Positions 54,207-63,139 of a DNA stretch of 64,000 bases are shown one piece after another. The notes below the pieces were generated by a model. The model ran no database searches, was not told the origin of the DNA, and worked only from the letters and a program-made list of their open reading frames with translations. The stretch is from Rheinheimera sp. (GTDB lineage Bacteria; Pseudomonadota; Gammaproteobacteria; Enterobacterales; Alteromonadaceae), in the NCBI GenBank assembly GCA_003543135.1, contig DPJG01000006.1:208374-272373 (forward strand). The letters run 5' to 3'. A program made the position numbers and the translations under genes. Position 1 is the stretch's first letter. Each line of letters starts with the position of its first letter.

Positions 54207-55868
54207 ATGTTGTGGTCCCGTATCCAACAGGCGATGTTGTGCACTTTAGTGTGCAGCTCGCCTGCCCTCGCCGCCCCTGTCATAGTCGACAATATCAAAG
54301 GTTATGGTTTTGACGAAAAACGCCAGCTGGTGGAATTCAACAGCCTGGCCTTTGACGATGAAAGCGGCAAAGTGCTGGCTCGTGGCAGCAACCTTGCCGC
54401 CAGTTACCCCAATGCACAAAAAATTAATGGCCAGGGCAAAACCCTGCTGCCCGGTTTAATTGACGGTCACGGTCATGTGTTGGGGCTTGGTCAGAATTTA
54501 AGTCAGGTGGATTTACGCCAGAGCAGCAGTGAAGCCCAGGCCGTGGCCCAGGTGGCCGCTTTTGCCAAAAACCAGCCACAGGCGCAGTGGATTTTAGGTC
54601 GGGGCTGGAATCAGGTGCTGTGGCCAACCCAACAATTCCCCACTACCCAGCTGCTGGACGAAGCGGTCAAAGACAAACCGGTCTGGTTAACCCGGGTCGA
54701 TGGCCATGCCGGCTGGGCCAATAGCAAAGCTTTGGCATTGGCTGGCATTAATAAAGACAGTATTGACCCACCAGGTGGCCAAATTCAGCGTGATGCCAAT
54801 GGCAACCCGACCGGCGTGTTAATAGATAACGCGATGTTATTGCTGGAAAAACAAATTCCACAACAAAATGACGCTGAGCGTGAAGCAGCGCTTAAAGCCG
54901 CTTTTGACCATTTATTGTCATTGGGTATTACCAGTGTGCATGACGCCGGCATTGATGCAGCCAACCTTTTGGCTTATCAAAAACTGGCCAGCGAAAAACA
55001 GCTGCCGCTGCGTATTTACGCCATGTTAAGCGCCACAGATCCAAATCTGGAAAGCTGGCTTAAAGCAGGGCCAGTTGATGATGCCAATGATTACCTCGAC
55101 GTCAAATCAGTGAAAATTTATGGTGATGGTGCCCTTGGCAGCCGCGGCGCCGCATTATTGGCTGATTACAGTGATAAAAAAGGCGAAAAAGGTTTGTTAT
55201 TGACCCAGCCAGACAAGCTGACAGCTGTGATGAAACTCACCATAGAAGCCGGTTTTCAGGCCAATGTGCACGCCATTGGTGATTATGCCAATCAGCTGGT
55301 ACTGGACAGATTTGAGCTTTTGACCAAGCCGGAGCAACGCGAAGCCGGCCGTCACCGCATTGAACATGCGCAGATAGTAGCGCCCAAAGATATTCCACGT
55401 TTTGCTGTTTTACAGGTATTGCCGTCGATGCAACCGACACACGCCACTTCAGATAAAAATATGGCCGGTGATCGCTTAGGTCCGGCGCGGCTGCGCGGTG
55501 CTTACGCCTGGCGCAGTTTTGTTGATCAGGGCAGCCGTATTGTCGGCGGCTCCGACTTCCCGGTGGAATTAGCCAATCCGTTCCATGGTTTGCATGCGGC
55601 GGTAACCCGGCAGGATCAGCAAAACCAACCTCCTGGTGGCTGGTTGCCGGAGCAAAAGCTGAATATCACCGAAGCGCTGCGCAGTTTTACCGTGGACGCA
55701 GCTTTCGGCGCTTATCAGGAACAAGCTATGGGTAGTTTACAACCCGGCATGTGGGCCGATTTTATTCTGCTGGATAGGGACCCGGTGAAAGGCCCGGCAG
55801 AGCAAATCTGGCAAACCCAGGTGCAACAAACTTATGTGGCCGGCAAGTTGCTGTATCAGCGCCCTTAA
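54207..55868 (+). CDS. Exported amidohydrolase (YtcJ-like, amidohydrolase 3)
   Basis: A 553-aa metal-dependent hydrolase. The signal peptide is about 1-22 (AMLCTLVCSSPALA). The HxH metal motif is in LIDGHGHVLGLG, the substrate region has WILGRGWNQVLW, and later metal ligands are in FQANVHAIGD, RHRIEHAQIV and VGGSDFPVE. Members act on small amides or cyclic compounds; the substrate is unknown. GGAG lies six bases before the ATG. It starts 45 bp after ylqF; co-transcription is possible. Confidence 0.9.
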   Translation: MLWSRIQQAMLCTLVCSSPALAAPVIVDNIKGYGFDEKRQLVEFNSLAFDDESGKVLARGSNLAASYPNAQKINGQGKTLLPGLIDGHGHVLGLGQNLSQVDLRQSSSEAQAVAQVAAFAKNQPQAQWILGRGWNQVLWPTQQFPTTQLLDEAVKDKPVWLTRVDGHAGWANSKALALAGINKDSIDPPGGQIQRDANGNPTGVLIDNAMLLLEKQIPQQNDAEREAALKAAFDHLLSLGITSVHDAGIDAANLLAYQKLASEKQLPLRIYAMLSATDPNLESWLKAGPVDDANDYLDVKSVKIYGDGALGSRGAALLADYSDKKGEKGLLLTQPDKLTAVMKLTIEAGFQANVHAIGDYANQLVLDRFELLTKPEQREAGRHRIEHAQIVAPKDIPRFAVLQVLPSMQPTHATSDKNMAGDRLGPARLRGAYAWRSFVDQGSRIVGGSDFPVELANPFHGLHAAVTRQDQQNQPPGGWLPEQKLNITEALRSFTVDAAFGAYQEQAMGSLQPGMWADFILLDRDPVKGPAEQIWQTQVQQTYVAGKLLYQRP

Positions 55869-56006
55869 CGCCGGCAACTGTGGCCGCTACGGCAGAAATT
55901 TGGGGTGGCAGCCATATTTGCCGCTGAATTTGTGCCGGAAGCAGGCTACACTGCTCCCATCCGGGCGCCCTATGGGCGTCCTTTTATTTTTAGCCCGGAC
56001 AAACCG

Positions 56007-56756
56007 ATGATCAGTCAAAAATGGACCAAATTAATTAAGTCGCTGCAGCTGAAAAAATTCAGAAAAGCCGAGCAGCTGTTTTTTGTTGAAGGTGAAAAAG
56101 CCGTGCTGGAAGTGCTGGCCTCCGGCTGGCCGGTGAAAGCGTTATTTGGTACGCCGGATTTTTTCGATCGTCACCCCGACGCCGCCATCGCTGCTGAGCT
56201 GTCGCATCCCTGCACTGCGGCGGAGCTGGAAGCTGTTGGCACCTTTGCCAGCAATAATGCCGCTATAGCCGTGGTGCAACTGCCCCAATACGCCCCTTTT
56301 ACCGAACAACCAGGTGACTGGGTGCTGGTGCTGGATCAAATTAATGACCCGGGCAATCTCGGCACTATTATCCGCATTGCCGACTGGTATGGCATTGAGC
56401 ATATTTTATGCTCCACCGACACTGTGGATGCCTTTAACCCTAAAGTGATCGCCAGCGCCAAAGGCTCGTTTTTGCGGGTGAAACTGCATTATCAGCCGCT
56501 GCCGGAGACGCTTGCCAAGGTGCAACAACAGGTGTTTGGCGCTTATTTAGGCGGAGAGTCAGTGCATCAGTTACAACTTTCGCAAGCCGGTGGTTTTATT
56601 GTGCTTGGCAATGAAGCCAACGGCATCAGCCAGGCGCTGGAGCCTTTGATCAGCCGTCGTATTACCATTCCGGCTTTTGGCGATGCCGAGTCGCTGAATG
56701 TGGGTATTGCCTGCGCTGTGGTGGTGGATAATCTAAAGCGGTTATCCACGCGCTGA
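56007..56756 (+). CDS. SpoU/TrmH-family RNA 2'-O-methyltransferase
   Basis: A 249-aa SPOUT methyltransferase with a trefoil knot. An N-terminal substrate-binding domain (about 1-100, MISQKWTKLIKSLQLKKFRKAE and FFVEGEKAVLEVL) precedes the SpoU core with its three motifs: INDPGNLGTIIRIADW, FIVLGNEANGIS and IPAFGDAESLNVGIACAVV. It modifies ribose in rRNA or tRNA; the exact target (RlmB-like or other) is not clear. The ATG at 56007 begins the domain, and the longer frame from the GTG at 55905 is rejected. A gap of about 130 bp leads to cysM. Confidence 0.9.
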   Translation: MISQKWTKLIKSLQLKKFRKAEQLFFVEGEKAVLEVLASGWPVKALFGTPDFFDRHPDAAIAAELSHPCTAAELEAVGTFASNNAAIAVVQLPQYAPFTEQPGDWVLVLDQINDPGNLGTIIRIADWYGIEHILCSTDTVDAFNPKVIASAKGSFLRVKLHYQPLPETLAKVQQQVFGAYLGGESVHQLQLSQAGGFIVLGNEANGISQALEPLISRRITIPAFGDAESLNVGIACAVVVDNLKRLSTR

Positions 56757-56889
56757 CACCTGTTCGCTGTTGTTGCCAGAGCAGGATGGGTTGTTGCCGC
56801 TCTGGCAAGCACCAGTCGCCGAATCCGCTTTGGCCTTGTACCGGTCTTCCGTTACACTAGCCGCTTTGTCGCTGCAGCCGGAGTGAATG

Positions 56890-57816
56890 ATGTCAACACA
56901 GGCCCCAACTGATATTGCCGCCCAATTTCCCACTATTGCTGATTTTGTTGGCCAGACCCCTTTGGTGCGGCTGCAGCGCATGGCCGCTCATACCCAAAGC
57001 ACAGTGTTGTTAAAACTGGAAGGCAATAACCCGGCGGGTTCGGTTAAAGACAGGCCGGCGCTGAATATGATCACTCAGGCTGAGCTGCGCGGTGATATTC
57101 AGCCCGGTGACACTATTATTGAAGCCACCAGCGGTAACACTGGCATCGCTCTGGCGATGGCTGCCGCCATTAAAGGTTATCGTATGGTGTTGATTATGCC
57201 GGACAATGCCACCAGCGAACGCAAAGCTTCGATGCAGGCTTATGGTGCAGAGCTGATTCTGGTCAGTAAAAAAGACGGCATGGAAGGCGCCCGCGATTTA
57301 GCCTTAAAAATGCAGGCAGAGGGCAAAGGCAAGGTGCTGGATCAGTTTAATAACCGGGACAATCCGGCAGCGCATGTGGTAAGCACCGGCCCTGAGATCT
57401 GGTTGCAAAGCCGTGGCCTTATTAGTCACTTTGTATCCAGCATGGGCACTACCGGCACCATCATGGGTGTGTCCACTTATTTAAAACAGCAAAACCCTCA
57501 TATCCAGATCATTGGGTTACAACCTTCTGAAGGCAGTTCTATACCGGGCATCCGGCGCTGGCCTGAAGCTTATCTGCCTGGTTTCTATGATAAATCCAGA
57601 GTGGATTTGGTATTGGATGTGTCGGAAGCCGATGCTGTGGCAACGACCAGGCGTTTAGCACGGGAAGAAGGTATTTGTGCCGGCGTCAGTTCAGGCGGCG
57701 CCGTGTTTGCTGCAATAAAAATTGCCGAGCAACAGCCAGGCGCTGTGGTGGTTGCCATTATCTGCGACCGGGGCGACCGTTATTTATCCTCTGGTTTATT
57801 TAATTATCAGGACTGA
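56890..57816 (+). CDS. cysM: Cysteine synthase B (CysM)
   Basis: PLP-dependent O-acetylserine sulfhydrylase making cysteine from sulfide or thiosulfate. The 308 aa hold the PLP lysine Lys53 in NPAGSVKDR, TSGNTGIALA, the CysM-type loop DNATSERKASMQAYGAELI, GTTGTIMGVS, and GVSSGGAVFA near the C-terminus. Two ATGs (56887 and 56890) exist; the second has GGAG six bases upstream. Together with sbp, cysT, cysW and cysA it covers sulfur uptake and cysteine synthesis in this window. The EamA gene starts 2 bp after its stop. Confidence 0.95.
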   Translation: MSTQAPTDIAAQFPTIADFVGQTPLVRLQRMAAHTQSTVLLKLEGNNPAGSVKDRPALNMITQAELRGDIQPGDTIIEATSGNTGIALAMAAAIKGYRMVLIMPDNATSERKASMQAYGAELILVSKKDGMEGARDLALKMQAEGKGKVLDQFNNRDNPAAHVVSTGPEIWLQSRGLISHFVSSMGTTGTIMGVSTYLKQQNPHIQIIGLQPSEGSSIPGIRRWPEAYLPGFYDKSRVDLVLDVSEADAVATTRRLAREEGICAGVSSGGAVFAAIKIAEQQPGAVVVAIICDRGDRYLSSGLFNYQD

Positions 57817-57818
57817 TT

Positions 57819-58709
57819 TTGCATTACGAATGGATGGCCCTTGGCGCGGCAATTTGCTGGGCACTTGGCAGTTTAATTTCGGCGCCCGCTTCGGCTCACC
57901 TCGGCGCTTTTGCTTTTACCCGCTGGCGTATGGCCTGCGCCAGCCTGATGTTGTGGTCTGTTGCCCTGATCAGCGGCAGCTGGCAAAGCTTGCCCGTTGA
58001 TCAGCTCTGGCTGCTGGCGCTGTCGGGGGTCATTGGCATTCTGATTGGCGACACTGCCCTTTTTGCTTCGATGAACAGGCTGGGCCCACGCCGCGCCGGG
58101 GTGCTTTTTGCCACCCATGCGTTGTTTTCGGCGCTATTGGCCTATTTGTTTTTGGGTGAAAAAATCTGGGGCTGGACACTACTGGGTTCTGGTTTGTTAG
58201 TGACAGGCGTGATGAGTGCCATTTTATTTGGTAAACGCAGTGCTGAGCAGCACCACTGGGAAAGCAGCAGTCATCAGCTGGGCATTGGCATTGGTTTGGG
58301 TTTGTTATCGGCCTTGTGTCAGGCAGTGTCTACTTTAATGCTCAAACCTTTGATGGAAACCGATATCGACGCTATTGCCGCTTCAGCGGTGCGGATGAGC
58401 ACTGCGCTAATTTGTCATTTAGCTTTGTTATGGCTGGGTTTTAAAGTGGCCAGGGTCTATCTGCCCCTGAACGGCAAAGTGCTGGCGATGGTGGCTTTTA
58501 ACGCCTTTTTATCGATGGGCGTTGGTATGACGTTAATTTTGCAGGCGCTGAAACAAGGGGATGCCGGCATAGTGGCGATGTTGTCGTCGGTAAGCCCTGT
58601 GGTGGTATTGCCACTGCTGTGGCTGGTCTATAAACGTCGCCCTGCACTCGGTGCCTGGCTGGGCGCCGCCTTAACAGTGGCCGGTACAGTATTGATTTTA
58701 AAACATTAA
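57819..58709 (+). CDS. EamA/DMT-family transporter
   Basis: A 296-aa inner-membrane permease with about ten helices in two EamA halves (WALGSLISAPASAHLGAFAF, FLGEKIWGWTLLGSGLLVTG and GLLSALCQAVSTLMLKPL). The frame starts at a TTG at 57819 with AGGA six bases upstream; an ATG at 57834 lacks a site. It sits 2 bp after cysM, so it may export a thiol or amino acid linked to cysteine metabolism (inference). It is convergent with the next gene, and the two stop codons overlap. Confidence 0.87.
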   Translation: MHYEWMALGAAICWALGSLISAPASAHLGAFAFTRWRMACASLMLWSVALISGSWQSLPVDQLWLLALSGVIGILIGDTALFASMNRLGPRRAGVLFATHALFSALLAYLFLGEKIWGWTLLGSGLLVTGVMSAILFGKRSAEQHHWESSSHQLGIGIGLGLLSALCQAVSTLMLKPLMETDIDAIAASAVRMSTALICHLALLWLGFKVARVYLPLNGKVLAMVAFNAFLSMGVGMTLILQALKQGDAGIVAMLSSVSPVVVLPLLWLVYKRRPALGAWLGAALTVAGTVLILKH

Positions 58710-60001
58710 TGCTTGATATCGTCAGGCTGTGGCGGCGTGTTTTCTATGCGCTCACCACCGATATTTTCCTGCGGCATGCTGCTGTTTTGTTGAGTGTCGT
58801 CAGGTTGCTGCTGCTCTGGTTCTATCTCAGGCTCTAACGGCGTCGCCTGTTGTTCCACATGTTGTTTGGGTAGCTGATTACGATAAAAATCAATCATGCC
58901 CATCACTTCCGACAGCGCAAAAGCATGCTGCTCAGTCAGAATACCATTATGACCACTGATAATATCGTCCGACACCGCCAGTACCCAGACCGCCTGCATA
59001 TTGGCGTCTGGACAGGTTTGCACTGTGCGTCTGGCCTGCAATCTGGCGCGGATTTTCCAGCCTGAACGCGGCAGTGTCATCATACAGCCCGGTGTGGCGT
59101 CATGTTTTTGCAGCGACAACGGAATATTCAGTTTTATCGAACAATCACCGCGTGGGCAGCGGTCAATGTCATGGGTAATGGCCCAGGAATTGCCCATGGC
59201 TCTTTCACCTTCTTTCAGCCAGTTAAAGGCTTTTTTCAGCGCAAAATCACCTTTGGACTGCAATACCACCATAGCGGGTTTTTGCCGGTCCAGACTCAAC
59301 AATTCATCCATAGGCCTGTACTCACGCGCAGTAACGGCCGGGTTTAATAAAATAAACAAATTCGGATTGTCTTTATGTTGCTCTATCGAGTGTTTAATGC
59401 GGTCTTTACTGCCATGCAGTGCCACAGCACCGCCGAGGCTATGGCCAATGACGGTGTACCTTTGTAACCGTCCTGCAGCAACTTCGGCATCCAGTTTATC
59501 CAGCAAGTCGGAAAAACCGGTTTTTCCGATACGTCTGGCCACTGTTTTGCGCTGAAAAATAGTGGGAAAGTCCAGCGGCTCTACCCAGCTGGTGGCGTCG
59601 TCTGAACCATCCAGCCATAAGGGGTCATATTTATCACCACGCCAGCCAATATAAAGCCCCACCAGATTCCGTTCGGCGTCGCTTTTGGCCATTTGCTGGT
59701 AAAACTGCTGAAAGGCAATAAAGTTCTCGTCGCTTGGCGAGGCACTGTGATGCCAGCCGTGGATAAAAATAATCAGTTCCGATGCCTGGCCGGCATTGCG
59801 TTGTAATCTTGCGGCCAGCCCGGCCCACTGATCAGGGTTGTGTGGCTCACCATGATCATTAAATTCAATCACATGGAAATTTTGCTCGGCAATATCGGCG
59901 CCAGGCAAATGATAAGCTTTGTCGGGAATATAGCTAAGCACCACAGAGACCAACACTATGGCAATCAGCACCAATTTAAATAAAGCGATTTTTTTCAGCA
60001 T
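58706..60001 (-). CDS. Membrane-anchored alpha/beta-hydrolase (lipase/esterase-like)
   Basis: A 431-aa protein. An N-terminal membrane anchor (about 5-25, ALFKLVLIAIVLVSVVLSYI) holds a periplasmic hydrolase domain with an oxyanion-type loop LIIFIHGWHHSA, the nucleophile elbow VIGHSLGGAVAL, and a lid-like insert. The C-terminal 60 residues are low-complexity (Pro/Glu/Gln, PLEPEIEPEQQQPDDTQQ) and probably unstructured. The ATG at 60001 is chosen over a GTG at 60019. It is minus-strand, downstream of phoX but separated from it by a strong terminator. Confidence 0.85.
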   Translation of the reverse strand: MLKKIALFKLVLIAIVLVSVVLSYIPDKAYHLPGADIAEQNFHVIEFNDHGEPHNPDQWAGLAARLQRNAGQASELIIFIHGWHHSASPSDENFIAFQQFYQQMAKSDAERNLVGLYIGWRGDKYDPLWLDGSDDATSWVEPLDFPTIFQRKTVARRIGKTGFSDLLDKLDAEVAAGRLQRYTVIGHSLGGAVALHGSKDRIKHSIEQHKDNPNLFILLNPAVTAREYRPMDELLSLDRQKPAMVVLQSKGDFALKKAFNWLKEGERAMGNSWAITHDIDRCPRGDCSIKLNIPLSLQKHDATPGCMMTLPRSGWKIRARLQARRTVQTCPDANMQAVWVLAVSDDIISGHNGILTEQHAFALSEVMGMIDFYRNQLPKQHVEQQATPLEPEIEPEQQQPDDTQQNSSMPQENIGGERIENTPPQPDDIKH

Positions 60002-60363
60002 CAGCACACAATACAGCACAAGTTTTTGCGGTTTAACGCGGGATCACCAGAAGGGCAAAAACAACAATAACTCAGATTTCTGGTGGGGAAAGTTGGCGAA
60101 ATTATACCCGAAACAGCGCCGCTGCGGCCAGACCAGATCAAGCGTTATATTTGTACTTTACACAGAATAAAGTTGGGCAGATTCAGCAAAGATAAAGGCA
60201 AAAACCGGCAGGCAACTAAACAAAAGGACCGCCCCGGCGGTCCTTTTTAGCATCTCGTCATATCAAGTGGCTGCTCTCTACAAGGCGACTGTTAAGATCA
60301 ACAGCCGCCCTGAGAAGTACCACAGCCCGCTATGCAGAGCCTGCTTTTACGAACCTCTCTTAA
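60002..60363. other. Intergenic gap between the hydrolase and phoX
   Basis: A 362-bp gap with the bidirectional terminator at 60222-60248. The part to the left should hold the promoter of the minus-strand hydrolase gene. No further gene, RNA or repeat was recognised. Confidence 0.5.
60222..60248. terminator. Bidirectional Rho-independent terminator downstream of phoX
   Basis: AAAGGACCGCC-CC-GGCGGTCCTTTTT: an 11-bp stem flanked by A- and T-runs, about 116 bp after the phoX stop on the minus strand. Confidence 0.88.
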
Positions 60364-62370
60364 TTAAGAGCCGATCACACCACCGTCGTTTTTGGTCACT
60401 ATCACAGTGCCGGAACGTGGCCTTTGTGTTTTATCGTCACTTGGCCAATTACTGGTGAACTGGGTGGGTGTTGAACGATCGCCCGGATGCTGGATATTCA
60501 CAAACATGGTTTTCATATCAGGCGTAAAGCTGATGCCTGTGACTTCACAATCTACAGGCCCTACCAAAAAGCGTTTAATTTGTTTGGTTTTAGGGTCAGC
60601 CACCAACATCTGGTTATTGCCATAAGGGCCGCTGTTTTGCTGGCTGCCACTCATATCGGTCTGGATCCACAACAAGCCATTTTTATCAAAAGCCAGGCCA
60701 TCCGGGCTGGCAAGGTGGTTGTCTGCCGTCAGTTTTAAATCACCAGTTGCCGTACCTACATCCCCTGCCAGCAGGAAAATATCCCAGTCAAAACTGTTGG
60801 CGGCGGCACGTTCACGCCAGCGGATAATATGACCTGTGGCATTTTTAGCACGTGGGTTGGCCTTGTTTACCTGTGCATCAGTGCGGCTCGTGTTATTGGT
60901 TAAGGTAAAATACACTTCGCCTGTTTGTGGATGCACAGCACCCCACTCAGGTCTGTCCATTTTAGTGGCGCCCACTACATCAGCTGCTAAACGGGTGTTG
61001 ATCAGCACATCGGCCTGACTGCTAAATTCCACATTGGCGGCCAAAGCTTTAGCACGAAAATTTTCCGAGTTGATATCGAGCGCTAACCATTCACCTGAGC
61101 CATCGTCATTAAAACGCGCCACATATAAAGTGCCTTCATTCAGCAAGTGGCCGCCTGCCGTTGCTTTAAAATAAGGGGCTTTGGATACGTATTTGTAAAT
61201 GTATTCAAAAGTAGAGTCATCGCCTGAATAAAACACCACAGGCTGACCTTCTGCCACAGGCGCAAACACCACACCTTCATGACCAAAACGGCCTAAAGCA
61301 GTGCGTTTTTGTGGCACGCTGTCCGGGTTAAATGGATCAATTTCCACTATCCAGCCGAAGGTATTTGGCTCGTTGCGGTAATCGCGGTCGGCATCAGTGG
61401 CAATAGTAGAAGCATTAAAACGTTGATATTGATCAGCACCTGAGTCGGCAGTTTCCCAATAATAACGGCCATTTTTAGTGCCCACACCATAACGTTTATG
61501 CTCACGCGGCTGCTGCACATCACTATTCATAAAATAACCGGCCCAGTTTTCTTCAGCCGTTAAATAAGTGCCCCATGGCGTATAACCGTTACCACAGTTA
61601 TTTAAGGTGCCGCGGGTGCGGGTGCCGTCAGTGCTGTATTTAGTCACCATTTTGGCATGACCGCGGGCAGGGCCGGCGATATCCATAGGCGTCGCCCCCG
61701 TGATCCGGCGGTTCAGCGGACTGCCCTGCACCAGCTGGAACTGGCCTGCGGCGTCTTTTTTAATATGGGCCACTGTGACACCATGGGCTGCCACTTCTTT
61801 GCGCACTTCATCAGTTGGGCGGGGTAAACCTGTTGGGCCATTTTGATGCAACACATTGGCGTCGATATATTCATGGTTAAATACCAGCAAACCTTCGTTG
61901 CTGTTTTTGCCTTCACCCCGGGCATCCAATGGGAAAAAATGCATACCGTCGTGGTGCGCGCCCACTTGCTGCTCCATGTCAGCGCCGCTATTGGTACCAT
62001 CAACGCGGTAAGCCGGATAACTGCCGGTTAAAGGTGTGCCCATAGGTAAAAATGGCCGGGCGCTGTAGCCTTCCGGCACCACCACAGTGTCTAAACGACT
62101 GGTGGCTATAGCTTTAAAATTTAAAAAAGTCTGTACTGGCGCTGGCAGTACCGCCTCAGGCAGTGGCACAGGTGCAGGTGTCGTGCTGCTGTTACAACCT
62201 AATAAACCACCGCCAAAGACTGTGGCAACTGCAGTACCCAGGGTGCCTTTTAAAAAACTGCGGCGCTGCAGATTCGCAGCCAGAACTTCCGAAAATTCAG
62301 GGTTGGCAGAAAAGTTGGTTTGCGGGTCAATGCCGCTGTTATCAATTTCAAATGGACGCAGATCAGACAT
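60364..62370 (-). CDS. phoX: PhoX-family alkaline phosphatase, Tat-exported
   Basis: Ca/Fe-dependent alkaline phosphatase of the PhoX/DUF839 type, releasing phosphate from organic esters in the periplasm. The 668 aa contain a twin-arginine export signal (RRSFLKG, residues 36-42) followed by a hydrophobic run and a lipobox-like LLGC (56-59), so it may be a Tat lipoprotein. Conserved features are FNHEYIDANVL, GYTPWGTYLTAEENWAGYF, EIDPFNPDSVPQKRTALGRFGHEG, TRLAADVVGATKMDRPEWG and LASPDGLAFDKNGLLWIQTD. The ATG at 62370 has CGGAG five bases upstream; the frame to 62454 runs through the Pho-box promoter and is rejected. Confidence 0.93.
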   Translation of the reverse strand: MSDLRPFEIDNSGIDPQTNFSANPEFSEVLAANLQRRSFLKGTLGTAVATVFGGGLLGCNSSTTPAPVPLPEAVLPAPVQTFLNFKAIATSRLDTVVVPEGYSARPFLPMGTPLTGSYPAYRVDGTNSGADMEQQVGAHHDGMHFFPLDARGEGKNSNEGLLVFNHEYIDANVLHQNGPTGLPRPTDEVRKEVAAHGVTVAHIKKDAAGQFQLVQGSPLNRRITGATPMDIAGPARGHAKMVTKYSTDGTRTRGTLNNCGNGYTPWGTYLTAEENWAGYFMNSDVQQPREHKRYGVGTKNGRYYWETADSGADQYQRFNASTIATDADRDYRNEPNTFGWIVEIDPFNPDSVPQKRTALGRFGHEGVVFAPVAEGQPVVFYSGDDSTFEYIYKYVSKAPYFKATAGGHLLNEGTLYVARFNDDGSGEWLALDINSENFRAKALAANVEFSSQADVLINTRLAADVVGATKMDRPEWGAVHPQTGEVYFTLTNNTSRTDAQVNKANPRAKNATGHIIRWRERAAANSFDWDIFLLAGDVGTATGDLKLTADNHLASPDGLAFDKNGLLWIQTDMSGSQQNSGPYGNNQMLVADPKTKQIKRFLVGPVDCEVTGISFTPDMKTMFVNIQHPGDRSTPTQFTSNWPSDDKTQRPRSGTVIVTKNDGGVIGS

Positions 62371-62409
62371 AACAACTCCGGGCGGTTTGTGATTATTTTT
62401 CCTACCAGC

Positions 62410-62465
62410 ATTAGAGCTGCTGCAAATGGCAACAAGGTGACAAATCAGCGACAAAATAGTGACAA
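62410..62465 (-). promoter_or_regulatory. PhoB-activated promoter of phoX with four Pho half-sites
   Basis: On the minus strand, TTGTCAC, TTGTCGC, TTGTCAC and TTGCCAT follow each other at exactly 11-bp steps (62465-62459, 62454-62448, 62443-62437, 62432-62426), i.e. two full Pho boxes. TCTAAT at 62415-62410 is a -10 ten bases after the last unit, the standard PhoB geometry. No -35 hexamer is needed. Confidence 0.88.
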
Positions 62466-62613
62466 AAACGCAGCAATCTCAAAGAGTTGTTGGCGGTAAT
62501 TGGCCCGGTCACAGGGAAAAACAACCCTAGACTCGACTATGGTCAGGCTAGGTATCAGACCGGCAGCTCTGGTATAGTGCAGTCAAAAGCAATCAGCACA
62601 GGATGATCACCTT

Positions 62614-63081
62614 ATGATGGAATGGGACATTGTCAGATTTGAACAATTAGACACTTACACCCTGTATGCCATGTTGCAATTAAGAGTGGATGTGTTTGTA
62701 GTAGAACAAAACTGCCCTTATCCGGAGCTGGATGACAAAGATTTACACCCACAAACACGGCATATTCTGCTGAAAAAAGCCGGCAAAATTCTGGCTTATG
62801 CCAGGGTACTGGCACCAGATGTCAGCTTCGCAGGTAGCCCAGGCATTGGCCGGGTTTGTGTGGCGCAAACCGCCCGTCGACTGGGGTTAGGGGAAGTGCT
62901 GGTACAAAAAGCCATAGCCACAGCCAAAGAAGGCTGGCCAGGTCTGGATATTCATATTTCCGCCCAATGTTACCTGCAGCGCTTTTACGAAAGTCTGGGT
63001 TTCGTCGCGGCCAGTGAAGCTTATCTGGAAGATGATATTCCACATTTAAAAATGATTCTGGCTGTCACACAACAGGCCTGA
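62614..63081 (+). CDS. elaA: GNAT acetyltransferase (ElaA-like)
   Basis: A 155-aa GNAT-family protein resembling ElaA. The N-terminus shows LYAMLQLRVDVFVVEQNC and PYPELDDKD, the core PGIGRVCVAQTARRLGLGEV contains the acetyl-CoA loop, and the end has HISAQCYLQRFYESLGF. The acceptor is unknown. Two ATGs (62614, 62617) are possible. It is divergent from phoX and convergent with the 2OG oxygenase gene. Confidence 0.9.
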   Translation: MMEWDIVRFEQLDTYTLYAMLQLRVDVFVVEQNCPYPELDDKDLHPQTRHILLKKAGKILAYARVLAPDVSFAGSPGIGRVCVAQTARRLGLGEVLVQKAIATAKEGWPGLDIHISAQCYLQRFYESLGFVAASEAYLEDDIPHLKMILAVTQQA

Positions 63082-63104
63082 ATTTATAACCTAATCAAAA
63101 GCAT

Positions 63105-63137
63105 ACAGGCTGCTGCATAAGGCAGCCTGTTTCTTTT
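63105..63137. terminator. Rho-independent terminator between elaA and the oxygenase gene
   Basis: Perfect 9-bp stem ACAGGCTGC (63105-63113)/GCAGCCTGT (63122-63130) with an 8-base loop and a following TTTCTTTT run; placed between converging genes. Confidence 0.82.
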
Positions 63138-63139
63138 AC

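Noticed and set aside
61713-62392. Several ORFs antisense or out of frame to phoX
   Set aside because: They are shadows of the phoX reading frame; codon use and content support phoX only.
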